A DNA stretch of 64,000 bases from Nemopilema nomurai (lineage: Eukaryota; Cnidaria; Scyphozoa; Rhizostomeae; Rhizostomatidae), in assembly GCA_003864495.1 (NCBI GenBank), contig ML133395.1, forward strand, positions 2,118,373-2,182,372. The letters run 5' to 3'. The notes beneath the pieces were generated by a model. The model made no database searches, was not told the origin of the DNA, and worked only from the letters and a program-made list of their open reading frames with translations. Positions 33,009-51,900 of the stretch are shown piece by piece. The first letter of the stretch is position 1, and every line of letters begins with the position of its first letter. The position numbers and the translations under genes are program-made.

Positions 33009-33540
33009 GTTGTTTTGCTTGTTCCTAGGTTGTTCCTAGGTTGTTTCTGAGTTGTTCCCCTTGTTATTAGGTTGTTCCTAGGTTGTTCCTGGGTTGTTCC
33101 TGGGTTGTTCTTAGGTTGTTCTTAGGTTGTTCTTAGGTTGTTCTTGGATTGTTCCTGGGTTGTTCCTGGGTTTTTCTTGGATTGTTCCTGGGTTGTTTTG
33201 CTTGTTCCTAGGTTGTTCCTGGGTTGTTCCTGGGTTGTTCTTAGGTTGTTCTTAGGTTGTTCTTGGATTGTTCCTGGGTGGTTCCCCTTGTTATTAGGTT
33301 GTTCCTAGGTTGTTTCTGGGTTGTTCCTGGGTTGTTCTTGGATTGTTCCTGGGTTGTTTTGCTTGTTCCTAGGTTGTTCCTGAGTTGTTCCCCTTGTTAT
33401 TAGGTTGTTCCTAGGTGGTTCCTGGGTTGTTCCTGGGTTGTTCCTGGGTTGTTCCTGGGTTGTTTTGCTTGTTCCTGGGTTGTTCTTGGATTGTTCCTGG
33501 GTTGTTCCCCTTGTTATTGGGTTGTTATTGGGTTGTTCCG
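33009..33540. repeat. GGTTGTTC(C/T)T minisatellite with higher-order structure
   Basis: About 530 bases built from 10-11-base units such as GGTTGTTCCTG and GGTTGTTCTTA. Variant units (GTTTTGCTTGTTCC, GTTCCCCTTGTTATTA) recur in a similar order, so there are larger repeats of roughly 150-200 bases. One strand is almost all G and T, with very little A. Confidence 0.9.
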
Positions 33541-33936
33541 CCGCCCCAAAGACACCTTTCTCCCTGCAATTCTGCTAATGAATGAAATGCTGCCTGCTTC
33601 TTGGATCTTCAACTGCTATGCTAAGTGTTGGCATCAGTTACCTTGGCTAGAAAAAGATACTCAAAATATTTGCTATTTTTGTTTGTCGAGGACACCTGTT
33701 TTGCTTATTGTATGCCATGCCAAACGCAGAAAGTTACTGCTCCGAAAAGGTAAGCGAGTTATTTTTAAGTTGAGTGGTAAAAGCTAGCTAAAGTCTGATA
33801 TTAAAGTTGTATGATGTTCTGAAAAAAGGAACAATGTCTAAACATGAATGTACAATGCAAACGGAAGCCAGATACCATTACAGTATAGATAAATAGATAG
33901 ATCCCTGATTATGCAAGTATTTGCTACTTTTAACTG

Positions 33937-34006
33937 AAGCTTCATCGACCAAGCTTCATCGACCAAGCTTCATCGACCAAGCTTCATCGACCAAGCTTCA
34001 TCGATC
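33937..34006. repeat. 14-bp tandem repeat, five copies
   Basis: Five copies of AAGCTTCATCGACC (each contains a HindIII site AAGCTT); the last copy has a change to GATC. Confidence 0.9.
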
Positions 34007-35713
34007 AAGATGACAGGATCCCATCATCTCGTGATTTTCACTCTTAACCTGCAAAGGCTAGACAACGAGTAAATATGGCAGATATAAAAATGTCCCTGTC
34101 TCCCATCCCAGATTACAGGAAAAACACATGCGAATATAATGGCGCAGCTTTTCCTTGCTATTTGCAACTTCTACATTACGTAGCATTTGTTCACATTCAA
34201 ACACTCTTGAAATTTATAAAGACATTTTTTTTCGCCGATGTAATGTTACCTAGCAAAGTTGTAATTAGCTTAGAGAAATTCTACAGATATTTCTAAAACT
34301 CATACAGGGTGTCAGTCGATCTTTCTTTTGCACTAAGAACAACGTATCGATTGGAAGGAAAAGTGAATTTGCGAAGAAAACTGCGTTTGGCGAAATTACG
34401 TCACACAATTTCAACAAAACGAGGCCAAGTTGGCGGAAGATAGAGGCAGCGTCTCTAATGGTGGATTAGATTTCTGTAGACACGTATGTTGAGATAGCAC
34501 CGTGACCTGTTAAAACTTATTCAATCAACAGCAGGTGAATTATCTATAGCAAGCAAAAGCGCAAGCATGGAGAGATGTCTTAGCACTGTCGTAGACACCA
34601 GAGTCGCGAGGACATTTTTTACAGAACGGCTCGTTCGCTTGTGTACTAAGGACAGCATGTAAACAATGTATAGCAAAACGTTAGCGAATTACGGCAAGAA
34701 GCTGTATCTATAAAAAAGGCAAGACGTCTCGGCTAAAGGTTTTGTTTGTATAATTTTTTTTGCTTTGGACTAGCCATGGTTTGTTGTTGGTTTGGTGTTG
34801 GTGTCGTTTACTTCTTGGGCGTAACGTTTCTTCAGCACGTTAAAGTTTTCTTCAAAGCTGAAATACAGATGATATTTGAAACTATGAAGATCCAGTTAAG
34901 TCTAGCTATCATACCCACATACGTTAATGTATACGCTTATAAAGCGAAGTGTCTCGGTATTTGTATAAGTGAATAAATTTTCATTATGACTTACATATTT
35001 TTTATCTACAAGTTTTCATTGTAGAATGCTTTATCACGAGTGGTGAATAGACTTCACATGCTTAGTTTATTATCTAAAAAGCTTGTAATTCTTTTGCATT
35101 TATCAATTTGCATAAAAAGTCTAACAAAGAGTTTGTTATATTACAAAGATAACAAACATTCTTTGCATTGCATTGTACTATATGTTTATCATTTCAATTC
35201 AGTTGAACCCAAGTTATATCCTTGCAAAACATATAGGATATCTGAATTTTCCTGGGTCTAAGGAACATATATTTTCAACAGAGTATTGAATAAATTGAAA
35301 TTGCTTAGAGCAAGATTAACAGATTTACAAGCCAATCTAGAAGTAATTCATTATTTAGCCACTAATGAACAAAATAGTTTACATATCCTTTGAAGTTGAG
35401 ACCTTTGAAAATTAATATTACTAACAGATTTTACTTGCAATGTTAGTGGTGAAACATTCACTCATTCCGCAGACCAATTACTATAAATAATTTGCATTAT
35501 GACTGTATGTCTATATGCATATGATATTTTTTGCTTCTTTAAAGAAGGAATCTTAGTTTCATACAAACAACAATCATTTTTATTTGTATAACAGCCACAA
35601 TTTTGGAAGGCAAAATAACCTTACTGACAGCAACTGAATATCTGATATGCAAGTAGAAAATTGAATTTTATTTTGTTTAAATTCTAGACTGAACTGGATG
35701 GTGTTAATAGACA

Positions 35714-41053
<5,340 letters not shown>

Positions 41054-42743
41054 TTTAAGCATCTGTGCCACCTTTAATGATACCCCATACCCGGCTTGTC
41101 TCGGAGTTTTCTTGCTAAATTACAGACCAACGCACTTTATTTCCAAAACTTCCGTGAACAAATCTTGTTTTCCATGCCAGTTTCTCGAATCGCGGATACT
41201 TGTTGCGTTCTTCATTAATACCAATTTTCCATCCCTCTGGCTTGCTCATGGGTCAGTCGTTTCTGATTCAACTGTTGATTATAAACTCACCCCTTTCAAT
41301 TAGCCCTTCTGTTATTTGCCATTTTGACCAGCTGAATCTTCAAATATATATTTCCAGGCACGAAGTCTCTCATAGGCTTTTATCAGCATGACGATTCTTG
41401 GGGCCTGTGAAAGCACGTCCATTATTAGTTTTTGAGTTGTTTATTTCGAAAATAAGTATTCGAAAAATTTTCCAGCAGAATTTTTTGTCAAGTAGTGGCC
41501 AAAACTTTTCCATGTTTCCTTTTTTACTCCGCTTGCCCCCTATTTCCCATGGGCACATTCCCAATTTCGAATACTCGAGTCTTTAACACAAGACCTTAGT
41601 TCTGTCATTTTACGAAAGTTTTTTAAAATTTTCTTAGCCTAGATCAGTGCATTCCTAAAGGGGCATTAACACCCCATATTAACTGTATCCACCGTGGGAA
41701 ACTTTTCTCGTGGTCAGTAGCTCAGAAGTATTTATATATGTTGAATAGAAAAAATATATTACTAGGCATAGTTAGTTAGAAAATTGATATTAGCCAGGCG
41801 ACATTCTAGCCAGCAAACATCTGTCTGTTTTAGTATTGAAGCAATTACATAAGATGCAGTGAAGCAATTTTTTTAAAACCAGGGTGAAACAAAGCAACTT
41901 CATGCATACCTAACTTTTTATTTTAGAAGAAGTAATTTTTTGCTTCTGGTTATTGAAATCCAACCGATTTTGAACATCCTTTTCAAACCTGTAGACTTGT
42001 TAATTTAGTAAAATTTCACAGGCTTAATGCAGCAAAATTCCACCTTTTTGTTTTCAAACAATAGTTTGGTACCCCATGACCTGAAATTGGACCTCAAAGT
42101 TGTAATTAATGATATTTGTTTTCCTTTCTGTGACATTTGGCAATTAGTCTATTTGGTATGCTTTGTGATATATTACTTATATTTTCAATTAAAACTATGG
42201 CGTTAAATTATATAGAAAGATATGAATAGATATATATGTATTTGAATTTGGAAAGCGAATTTTTTAACCGACGAGAGAGAAGTAACAGGAGAATATCTAG
42301 ACTTTTTATTTTGTACATGGTGACTTCTGAAATTTCAGAACAATTTTTGGAAGAGTTGTTTGTTTTTGTCCTGGAATATAGTAGATCGGTATGTCCTTGT
42401 CATCGGTATGTCCTTGTCATGCCATAGAAGGTGACCGATCTACAGCTCTCAACATACTTCCACATGACAATTTGAGAGAATGAAAATGATCTTACGTGTC
42501 AGTACCATTTTTAATAGTTTTTTTGCCTTGAAATTCGCCAAATTGCATCATGCACTTCCTTTTCTAAATAACGTGGCAGCAAGCGCAGAGAAATATATGA
42601 TGTCATGATTGATTGACCAATAAGAATGGACCAAATCATATGATCACAGGGAACCAAGGGAATTGTGACAATAATGAATATGGCTGTAAATCGTGAATGG
42701 GGAAAGTTGTGATGAAACTTGTAATCAATAAGCAGCAAGTTTT
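41054..42743. other. B4GALT7-SIL1 intergenic region
   Basis: About 1.7 kb that must hold the B4GALT7 3' end and the SIL1 promoter. I see no clear AATAAA or TATA box. A 17-base direct repeat (GGTATGTCCTTGTCATC) occurs twice near 42387-42420. Confidence 0.5.
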
Positions 42744-45700
42744 ATGAACAAGATGAAGCTATCTGTATTCTTTCTCGTACTTATTTTTGCAGTATCAGGT
42801 AAGTGCTGTTTTGAAAATCAATATTTTAATGATCTGTCATTTTGAAGTTACCGGGCCTAGTTCTTGATACTCATTTGATTATTTGTTACTCGTTAGACGG
42901 TTCACGAATGTCCTCGTTTGGCGTGTGATCTAGGTATTGCCGCTAGTATAAATTTTCACCACATAAGACGTACTAGCGTCGAGGTTGGGGTTTTGTGCTA
43001 AGAATCACACGTGCTTAGATATCCTAAAAGTGTTTCAAACATTCAATGTTACATTGTGCTAAAGAATTGTCTATCTTCAAATGATGATTATTACCTTCAT
43101 TGAAGGCTTTAAATAACAACCTTAAGAGTTTCTCGGCAAGTTCTTTAAGAAAACTTCTGCTAATGTACATTGAATGCTTTATGTTTTATGCAATTCTTAG
43201 TTGTAAAAGATATGATGAATTTTCAAAACAAAGTGTCTTGCTTGTCCGCTTAAAATTGTCAAAACCGAGAAAGTACCTTACTATTCAAGATAATTGTGGA
43301 CCTAAATGACAAATTTTTAACGCATGTAAGAAAACTACCATCAACAAATAAGTAACGCTTTTTCAAATTTCAACTTTCCTTACAAAGGTGGCCAAGACAC
43401 TGGTCTTATTTTGGTTGACACACCTGAAGATGCTTCTACAGAAGACATTGTAAGAGCAACTGTGGAAAAAACTAATGAAAGCTTTCTGGACAAGAATGCT
43501 GAACCATTTTTTCCAACGAAAGAATGGCAGGTAGTCAAGGAAGGCCAAAGTGTTCCTTCAGGGCTGCATATTAGAATGAACCTTCAGACAGGCCTCAAAG
43601 AAGCCAAACTTATGGATGGAGATGATGGGAAAAGGTTTTTAAAGCAGAAAATCAAGCAAGATGAAGGTTTGGGGACTCTGAAATGGTTTTTAATCTAAAA
43701 TTTGAAACTCTAAGATAAAGTTGTTTCTCTCATAATTTCTAGTTTGAGAGATAAGACTGCATATATATAATTTGTGCATGATTTTATGAAGCTTTGAGTA
43801 CCAATTCATGATTTCTTCTTAGACTAAAGTCTGGAATAGACTTACTAACTGTAACTCAGGTTTTAGGTATTTTGTAATTTTATTTTTTTATCTTATTTTA
43901 TTTTATTTTATTTTATGTCTTATTAATTATGGGCATCTAATATCATCCCCTCTATCTCACTGTAATGATATTTACACACATGCTGCTACATTGTTCCACT
44001 TTTCTTCATTGATTGCATCTTCAAGTATTGGTAGCATTTCTTATGTTTAGTAATCTTGTTTAATCTATCATATCTATACATTTGCATTAAATCAATCATC
44101 TCAAGACTATTTGAAAAATTCAATGAATTCTTAAGAAAATTTTTATGCTTTCCAAGTTCATATTAACAATCCTTATATCTCTTTTCCTAATGTCTTATTG
44201 ATGATTTAAATGTTTTCAGGGCACAATCAGGTACCTGAAGAAAAGCATCACAATGGACCAAATATTATCATGAGCGATGAAGTGAAGGAAAAGCCTGAGA
44301 ATTATCCAGAATCAGATAAAATCTATTTTACAAAGCAACATTTAAAGGATGCTCTAAAGGACTTCAGGGACAAGTTTCATGATGACACAAAATCTGATGG
44401 ACAGGAAATATCAAGAAGTGAAGCAGGTTTTTGAAAATGTTTCATTTTTTTCTAATAAGATTGAGGATAAAAGAGATATATGTATACATGAAAGAAATCA
44501 ACTTTTTGGAACTCTTGTTCTTCTTTTGAAAGCTTAAGAAATAATGCACATAGATTTCTAAGAAAATAAAATTAAGTCAGGATTATTTTACAAAGTTGTT
44601 TTTATTTGATAGTTAGTAAAAAGATTTAAGGAATCCCTATTTCCTTTTTAAACCTGCTTGCTTATAGTTCAAGCCATAGAAAGGTATTTGTTTCATACAA
44701 TCTAGATATTGTGATATAAACAGTTCAAATAATCTTTTTTAGAATTTTTTACCTGTTCATTTGGCTACCTGAAACAATTTGGTGCTATGTATCATCAATG
44801 CTACTAAGATCCTATTTAAAGCAGAGTACATGATGCCTGACCAGAAAGGTTTTCCTATTTTCAGCCCATCATTAACAACATCCTTCTCATCAGGGTGAAT
44901 TTAAAAAGAAACCAGTAGCAATGCAATGTTCATGCATCCCATAATGCCTTTTGCTGCTCCAAATTGCCTTGACTTAGGTTCTTTTTGCTGTTATTTAAAT
45001 TGTGTAATAGCATAAGTAAAAAAATTCCTTTGATTTCAATTTTCAGTGAAGCAAAAGTTCAGGTCAATTGAGGAGATTCGCAAAGAGCTAGAGGATCATG
45101 TTGGATGGAAGGTCAAATCTGATGCACAGTTAATGAAAATAAGTGTGGAGGTGCTAAGAGCTGAGAATGCAACTAAAGTGGAGCAAACCAAAGCACTGGA
45201 AGATTTGGAATATTATGTTCATCAAATTGACAATGCCGTAGATTTGGAAAATATGGAGGGACTGCAAGTTGTCATTGGCTATCTTAACAACTCGGATGTG
45301 ATACTGCAGGAAAAAGCTGCTAAAGTTATAGGGGCTGCTGTCCAAAGGTATGTACATAATATTTATTTTTACCGGAGATTTGGAAAGTTATTAGTAGATT
45401 GGTAGCTTGAATCGGTGCTGGGTTGAATCAAGCTACTTTTAGATAACTATACTGTCATTTCAAGTACTCCCTTTTCATCTTTAACTTTTGATGCTGGCCC
45501 AGTGTCTTACTTTCAGATATCTACCTTTTCTTATTCCTGTACTATCCAAAACTGTTTAAAATTGAGCATAAGGCATATGCAGTCATACTTTTACTAAATG
45601 CAGATTTTGGTTTCATTGTATTTTGATCTACGGCAAACTCAGGTTGCTTCATTTGCCACAGCCCTCAAAATCTGTTTGTTTTCTTCCTTTCAATAAAACA

Positions 45701-47702
45701 TTAGTATGTGTTGATCAGCTGTATCATTTTCTCATGGTAAGAGTTTAGTTTTGCCAAGACGAGTAAGCCAACATAAACTATCAACACAATCTGAATGAGT
45801 ACTGTTATTATTTCAAAGAATAATATTTAGCTTAGTGACAAAATTATTCTTTTGTAAATCTAGATGCATTGAAAATAAACCTATTGAAGCAATTCAACAC
45901 AGGTTTAAGTGTCACATTGAAACTAAAGATAAAGCCTTGTTGCAGTGGGGCCATTTCTAAAATTAACTGCAAAGTCTTGAAAAAAGTAACTTTTTTATAT
46001 GTGAAATAGTTTGCTTGCATTCCAAACAAGCCATTTATACTCATTTATTTGAATTTATTAATCAGTTTAATCGAGATGACATGCTGCCTAGATATACCTA
46101 TACATCGCATCCTATATTACTACTCAACATCATCGAACATAGACATCATTTTGGTAACTCACCACTCTACTCTGTAAAACGGTTTGTCTGCTCGGTAATT
46201 TAGCAGTAAAATAATTAGCGATTTGCACTGCCATTTTCTACACCTCTCTAAACAAATAGACAAACAAGTAAGTTACTTTCATGAAGTATACTAAAACAGT
46301 TTTCTACAGATTTCTTCTCTGGCCAGAGTAAGTACTTAAAGTCAACGTATTTCGAAGCAAGCGTGGCGAAAGAGAATCGAAGTACTCGCAGAGTGTTAGT
46401 TTTCGCTGGATCTGAGAAATCAAATGACTTTATTTATTTATATGACTTTATCTATTTAAATGACTCTATCTATTTAGCTGCCAGGGTGTTTTATCTTTTT
46501 AAGTTATATTTTTAAAAGCCAAACCAGCAATACGATCACGGCCTATAGATGTCTATGTTTCATGTTTTGAATCGCGTGAAAGAAATCACTGGCTGTTGTA
46601 TCTTCTAGCAACCCGAAGGCACAGCTGGCTGCCCTGGAGCACGGTGCCATGCAGTCACTTTTGAGGCAAATTTCCTTCTCGCCTGTGCAGCGTCTGCGAA
46701 AGACGGCATTGTTCGCTCTGTCGGCTCTTGTAAGGACCAATTCAAAGTCCCAGATCGTGTTTTTAAAACTTGATGGATTGAACATACTGCTGAAGTGCAT
46801 TGAAAAAGACGAATCAGCTGCTATAAAGATCAAAGCGGTCACTCTAGTGTCTGATCTGATTGTTGAGCAAAATGACGTCAAAGGATCAATGGTCAAACAA
46901 GGGAAGATGAGGGAAGACGAAAGGTTTGTTTTTCGTTCATATCTTCCTCTATTTCTTTATTGATAAAGTTCTTCTGGAAATGTTTGCAATTTAAGGCTTT
47001 GTGTTTTCTAGTTGTTGTTCTTCTTGTGGATTGAGGTTCTCGTTTTTTGACCCAAAGTAACTTTGATCGTTACTAATTTCTCGCATTTCGCCGAGGTAGA
47101 AAACACTAATCCCAATTTGTGTGAACTTCAAGCTAATTTCTTCCAAAACCGTTTCTTTGTTCAATGGAAATTTAAAGACTTCATGTCACAACAGGCTGGT
47201 TTTGTATCAAGTAGATGCAGCAGTACTGTATTCCTCCTTTTGAATTAGTTCTGAGACATTAGAATCCTTTTATCTATGTCATGTCATAACCCCTTTACTC
47301 CTAACCCTATCCCTTGTTCTGTTATATCGCAACGTGTACGTGACGCGCTCTTCTCAATTTTGATGGCTAGTACCGTCTTCTTATTGTTATGCTTCAATCC
47401 CTAGAACCCCTTTGATGAAAGCATTGATAAAAAGAGGATGGTGCCAGCTTCTTCCAAAACAGCTCAATACCAAAGATTATGACAGTTTAGAGAAGCTGCT
47501 GGTTGCCATTGTAGCATCAACAGATGAGTGCAAGCATCACTTCAACCAGGATAACCTTAGGGCAAAGTTGTTAAAAGTTAGAAACTATTTGAATGACGAA
47601 ATAAAACACGAGGAGGACCAAGATTTCAAAAGCTATTTACAAACTTTAATTGAGCGAATAGACAGCATTCTTGGCAAGCTAGGTCAGCTTTATGCACTTT
47701 AA
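42744..47702 (+). CDS. SIL1: SIL1, nucleotide exchange factor for the ER Hsp70 BiP
   Basis: ER-lumen armadillo-repeat protein that releases ADP from BiP (HSPA5). Six exons: 42744-42798 (signal peptide), 43388-43666, 44220-44426, 45047-45347, 46609-46923, 47405-47702. The total is 1455 bases (484 residues, close to the 461 of human SIL1), with consistent phases 1,1,1,2,2. Family landmarks are EWQVVKEGQSVPSGLHIRMN and TGLKEAKL, IYFTKQHLKDAL, the DLEYYVHQIDNA core helix, GLQVVIGYLN and GAAVQRSNPKAQ (this last spans an exon junction), then FLKLDGLNILLKC and KRGWCQLL. The exon 2 donor is set at GAAG|GTTTGG because only that phase fits exon 3; reading on would stop at 43698. The C-terminus ends QLYAL, with no KDEL-like signal. 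Confidence 0.95.
43893..43916. repeat. (TTTTA)n microsatellite in SIL1 intron 2
   Basis: About four to five TTTTA units in a T-rich stretch between SIL1 exons 2 and 3. Confidence 0.8.
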
Positions 47703-48990
47703 CTATTTGTATAGGTATCTAATTTCGCGATGTAAAGATTTATATTTGGTTTATGGTTTTCGATATTGAAAGCAGAAAAAATTTCGTGTATGCAAAGACA
47801 GAGATACCTTTGTAGTCTTCTAGACTTTGCTTGTTTGAAAAGACGAACAGTTGTTTAAAATCATATTTCTCGTTACTAACTTATTTCACAAATAAGCCAT
47901 TATCGCCTCTTTAAAACTTTGAGTTTCGGAAACCTAGCCAGAGATCTAAGGGGAATGCTATAGAAACTAGGGATGGGTAAAGGAAACCTAGCCAGAAGTC
48001 AATGTTGTTGATGCTGCTTGACAGAGTTTGAAGTACTTCAGAAATCAATCAATTGAAATATCAGAATGTGATATCAAGTCTGTCCCTTGTTGTATTTTTA
48101 TACCCTTTTTCTACAACAAGGTAGCACATGACCTTACTTCCTTTCTTTGATAGTGCTCAGTAGTTAGTGCGCGATGGTTGTAAGTTAAATTTATAAGTGA
48201 AGCATGAATCGAGACGTGTATATGCCTTTGAAGAAGGTAGTCTTTGCATTAAACAGAGATAAATACATTTAGTATAGAGAATATTTGAAAGTACCCAAGC
48301 TCTGAAAGTACCCAAGCCCATAATTGTAGCATCACGTGATGAAATAACTGAAGATGGCACGTGCAAAATTGGCAACACTGGCAGCTTGCAACAACGATAA
48401 ATTAAACTTCAGTTTTCCTCATTTTTACTCAGATATTTTCGTAAGCAATTTATTTCAACCATTGTGTCATTTAACAAACATCTCACAAGTTGTTTCTTTG
48501 CTACCAACTAAAACCCAAGTGGCCACAATAGACATATCGCATTTGTAATCTATCTTTTTTCTTTAAAGCAAAATTGCACATGGTTTGGCACGTGACAAGG
48601 CAACGGTGTTTCCCGACTTATATCTTTTAAAGTAATCCAAATTACACTATAAAATAATATAAAATTTAACAAGGGACTTGTACCGGCTCAAGGCAGGTTC
48701 TGCAAGCTTAGTTCTTGCAAATTGACTGCATCAACAACTTGAACCTTCCTTTTTATCCATGTAGGACTTACATTTGCAAAGAGAGTTATTTACCCCTGAT
48801 AAAGATGTTCTCTTCTAAGTGGATATTTTAGAAAGCAGGTTTCCCTCTGATTGCTTTCTGTCAGATCCTTTTTCTCTAATTAGAGACACTTTCTATTCAG
48901 ACGCATATCAGTGCTCGAGACTTAATGCCTTTCAAAAGCAGATGCGAAAGAAACCCAGCCCTTTCTTTTTCCCCGTTCAGCAGCCTCTCT
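47703..48990. other. Convergent SIL1 / TRP 3' region
   Basis: 1.3 kb between two convergent stop codons. For the minus-strand TRP gene, TTTATT near 48449 gives AATAAA on its strand and could be its polyadenylation signal. I found no clear signal for SIL1. A plus-strand frame at 48819-49124 overlaps the TRP 3' end and is taken as chance. Confidence 0.4.
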
Positions 48991-51900
48991 TTAAGCTTGT
49001 GACTCGTTTTCATCCAGTGGCATTGGTGCAACAGCAACTACCTTTCCGTGGACATCTGCCATCGACTTGCTTGCCTCGAGAGCTTTTCCTGTCCCCTTTT
49101 TGCTGCCTCTCTTCTTCTTGCTGATGACGTCAGTCAGCATCGAATTGATTGACATCAACTGCAAATTGATGATTTTCATTGAATGCTCATAGTTCGACTT
49201 CAGTATGTTGATTTCATGTTTAACATCCTTGATGTCATTCTCCACTTCTTTACCCTGAGCCACTCTCCTCTGACTATCTTCCATGTCTTCCTCAACGGAC
49301 CCTAGTTTGTCATGGAGGTAATTCTTTACGTTGTCAACTTCTGTCTTGATTTGATGCGTCATCCTCTTCAGCTCCGACTCTGAGTGGTCGGTCATGTCGT
49401 CATCATAATAACTGACTTCTGGCGAACAGCACTTGCTGATTCTGTCATTGTATTTTTCCCTACGCTTTGCCGAGAAGTTGTCTTCGAAATTCAACACGCG
49501 TGACGCACGCAGCATCTGCGTGTTCGCTTGCACGTTGTCGTAAACGCGCTGAAACGTGTCTGACAGCAGCGCGATGAACAGATTCAAGCATACGATGCCG
49601 CTTACGACAATGTAGGTTCCGCAGAGCAACCGCGCCATCCGCCCGTCGACTGCAGAAAGGCCCTCGAACCCAAAATCACCGACCACCGTTATTTGTAGCA
49701 AATTGTACGCAAGCTCCTCAAAGTCGGAGTAACCGCTTACGGATTTTTTACCAAACAAAACCCACAGAGATGCCGCATAAGGAATGTAGAATATGAAGAA
49801 CAGGAAGGCGAAGCGTGCAGTGTCAGAAACCACGTGCCTGAGGATAACGACGAACGGACCGAGCGGATGAAACGCGCGGACGAACTTCATAAGCCGCGTC
49901 CATTGCAGCACGAGCATCACTGAGCCTATTGCCTTCTCGGCCCGATACGCACTCTCAGACTGCTTCGAAACCGACGTAATATGACAGATAATCGTGCTGA
50001 AAATAAACGCGTAAGTTAGCCAGTCAAAGTAATTCCACCAATCCACAAGGTAGCTTGGCTTCAAGTCTTCCAACTCTGCTATTTCGCGTTCAACGTAGGC
50101 CCGCTCTTCCGGCCATCTTGGATGACAATACTGCAAGTCACGTATAAGCTCGCTTTCGCGCCAGCGGGCATAGCTATCGCTTTCACGTATAGAGTTTCTG
50201 TATTCCATATATTCGTTCACTATCCAGTAAAATAATACGCATATAACTGCAACTTCTAGTACAATGCGGTAGGATTTTGCCGCGAGCGGTGTGTAGAGGT
50301 CCTTCAGATCATTTGGCAACGTGCATGCTAGGGCAGTCCAGGTCACGCAGAACAGGAGATTGAGCGCGAAATGAACGCATGCGCCCAGCTTGCCAAACCA
50401 TTTCCACTTGACCTCAGTCAGCCGCTGCATTACAGGGTGCATTACAATAGAGAACTGCTGCTCCTCCACTGCGACCTTTAGTGAGGATTTCGCACAAGTT
50501 GGGTTGATGTCCATTGGTGGCTCGAGGTAAGAGAGATAGAAGTATTGCTTCCTGTTCGCCCGGTCCTTGACGTGAAACTGATCAAGTGCCTCCAGAGCCT
50601 GCAAAAGGTTCATGGTATAATAACAAGATATACAAGATCTATGCTAATGCAGGACAAAATGTCGTATCCAGAATCACGTTCATGACAATTCACTTGGCAA
50701 TTGTGATCTTTCACATCACCTTCCATTTGCGTGATTATAAAATTGCAAAACCTTAAAGAATTTCCCTTGAACACCTCAGAAGATCTTGTCTTATCGATTG
50801 TTTTGATTTTATAAATTGACTCAACCAGGGAACTTCATTCGTGATTATAATGAATTTGGTGTTAAGTCAAAAAACGTTACCCGTATAATTTCGTCATATT
50901 TAGGACCATTAGTTTTAGAATACAGACTCGTACAAACAGTAGCAAAATGATGACAACAGATTTCCAAAAATTCTCAAAGAAATTTTTCGTCCACATACCA
51001 CAGGTGGCATCTTTTGGATCATGAGACTCATGCATGACATCCCACTGTCGTCCCAGACCCCTGCTGGTGCTCCTTCATTCAGCAGGACTTTGCAAGCTTC
51101 AGATCTGTCAAGTTCAGCTCCGAGCTGCAATGCGAATGGAACTCTTTACTAAACTCAATCATAACATACGCCTGTATCATTCTATGGAAGGTATTCTAAG
51201 AAAAATGTCTCTAGTATCCTGTTGACAAAAGTTGATTGCAGATGCTCGTTGGGCCTACATTTCCCTAAAAATCTGTTTCCATCGAGTGGTGCCTTTTTTT
51301 GACAAGAACTATTTTGCTTGATAATTTTGATAAAATATGCTTGGCTTTAAATCTACTCAGAGCTCTTTATTTATTTCACAAGTCTTTATAGATACTGGTC
51401 ATCTAGGAAAGGCCATTCTCACCTGTAAAGGAGTTCTTTCTTTGAAGTCCCTGTCTTCGATCGATGCTCCTTTCTGCAACAAGGTCGCCAGTGAGTCGCA
51501 CGCATCGTTTTTCGCTGCATAGTGAATAGGGGTCTGCTCCTCCCCAAAGGTTCTCAAGTTGATGTCCGCTCCTTTGGACAGAAGAAATTCAACCATCTCA
51601 CTATAGTCGACAGCAGCTGCAACATGAAGCGGACTTCTCCCGTACTTGTCCACCTTGTCAACTGCAGCGCCTGCAAAAACAAAAGTGTTCTTGTAGTGCG
51701 ACATAATCTTTAGAGTGAATGCACTACAGGACCTATATATTACGCTATATTACAATCGAAGCTGACCATTAAGTCCTGGGAACTGATAATGTTCACGATT
51801 GCGTCATTATTGGGTCCGTTTCTCTAGAAAGTCGTCCCCAATTTCAATCAAGCATTGCCTTCAAGATACAGAAGCAATTTAGGCAATTGTTCTGTCATCC

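Larger units (their letters stand above)
31340..35700. other. Repeat-rich intergenic region
   Basis: No gene was recognised here. It contains a G-rich repeat end (31535-31605, finishing in CGAGGATTTACGGTA), three separate tandem arrays listed separately, and AT-rich DNA upstream of B4GALT7. Open frames at 33449-33787 and 34075-34296 lack domains, and the first is partly minisatellite. Confidence 0.5.

Noticed and set aside
48819..49124. Plus-strand 101-codon frame
   Set aside because: Antisense to the TRP channel C-terminus and 3' flank; no domain.
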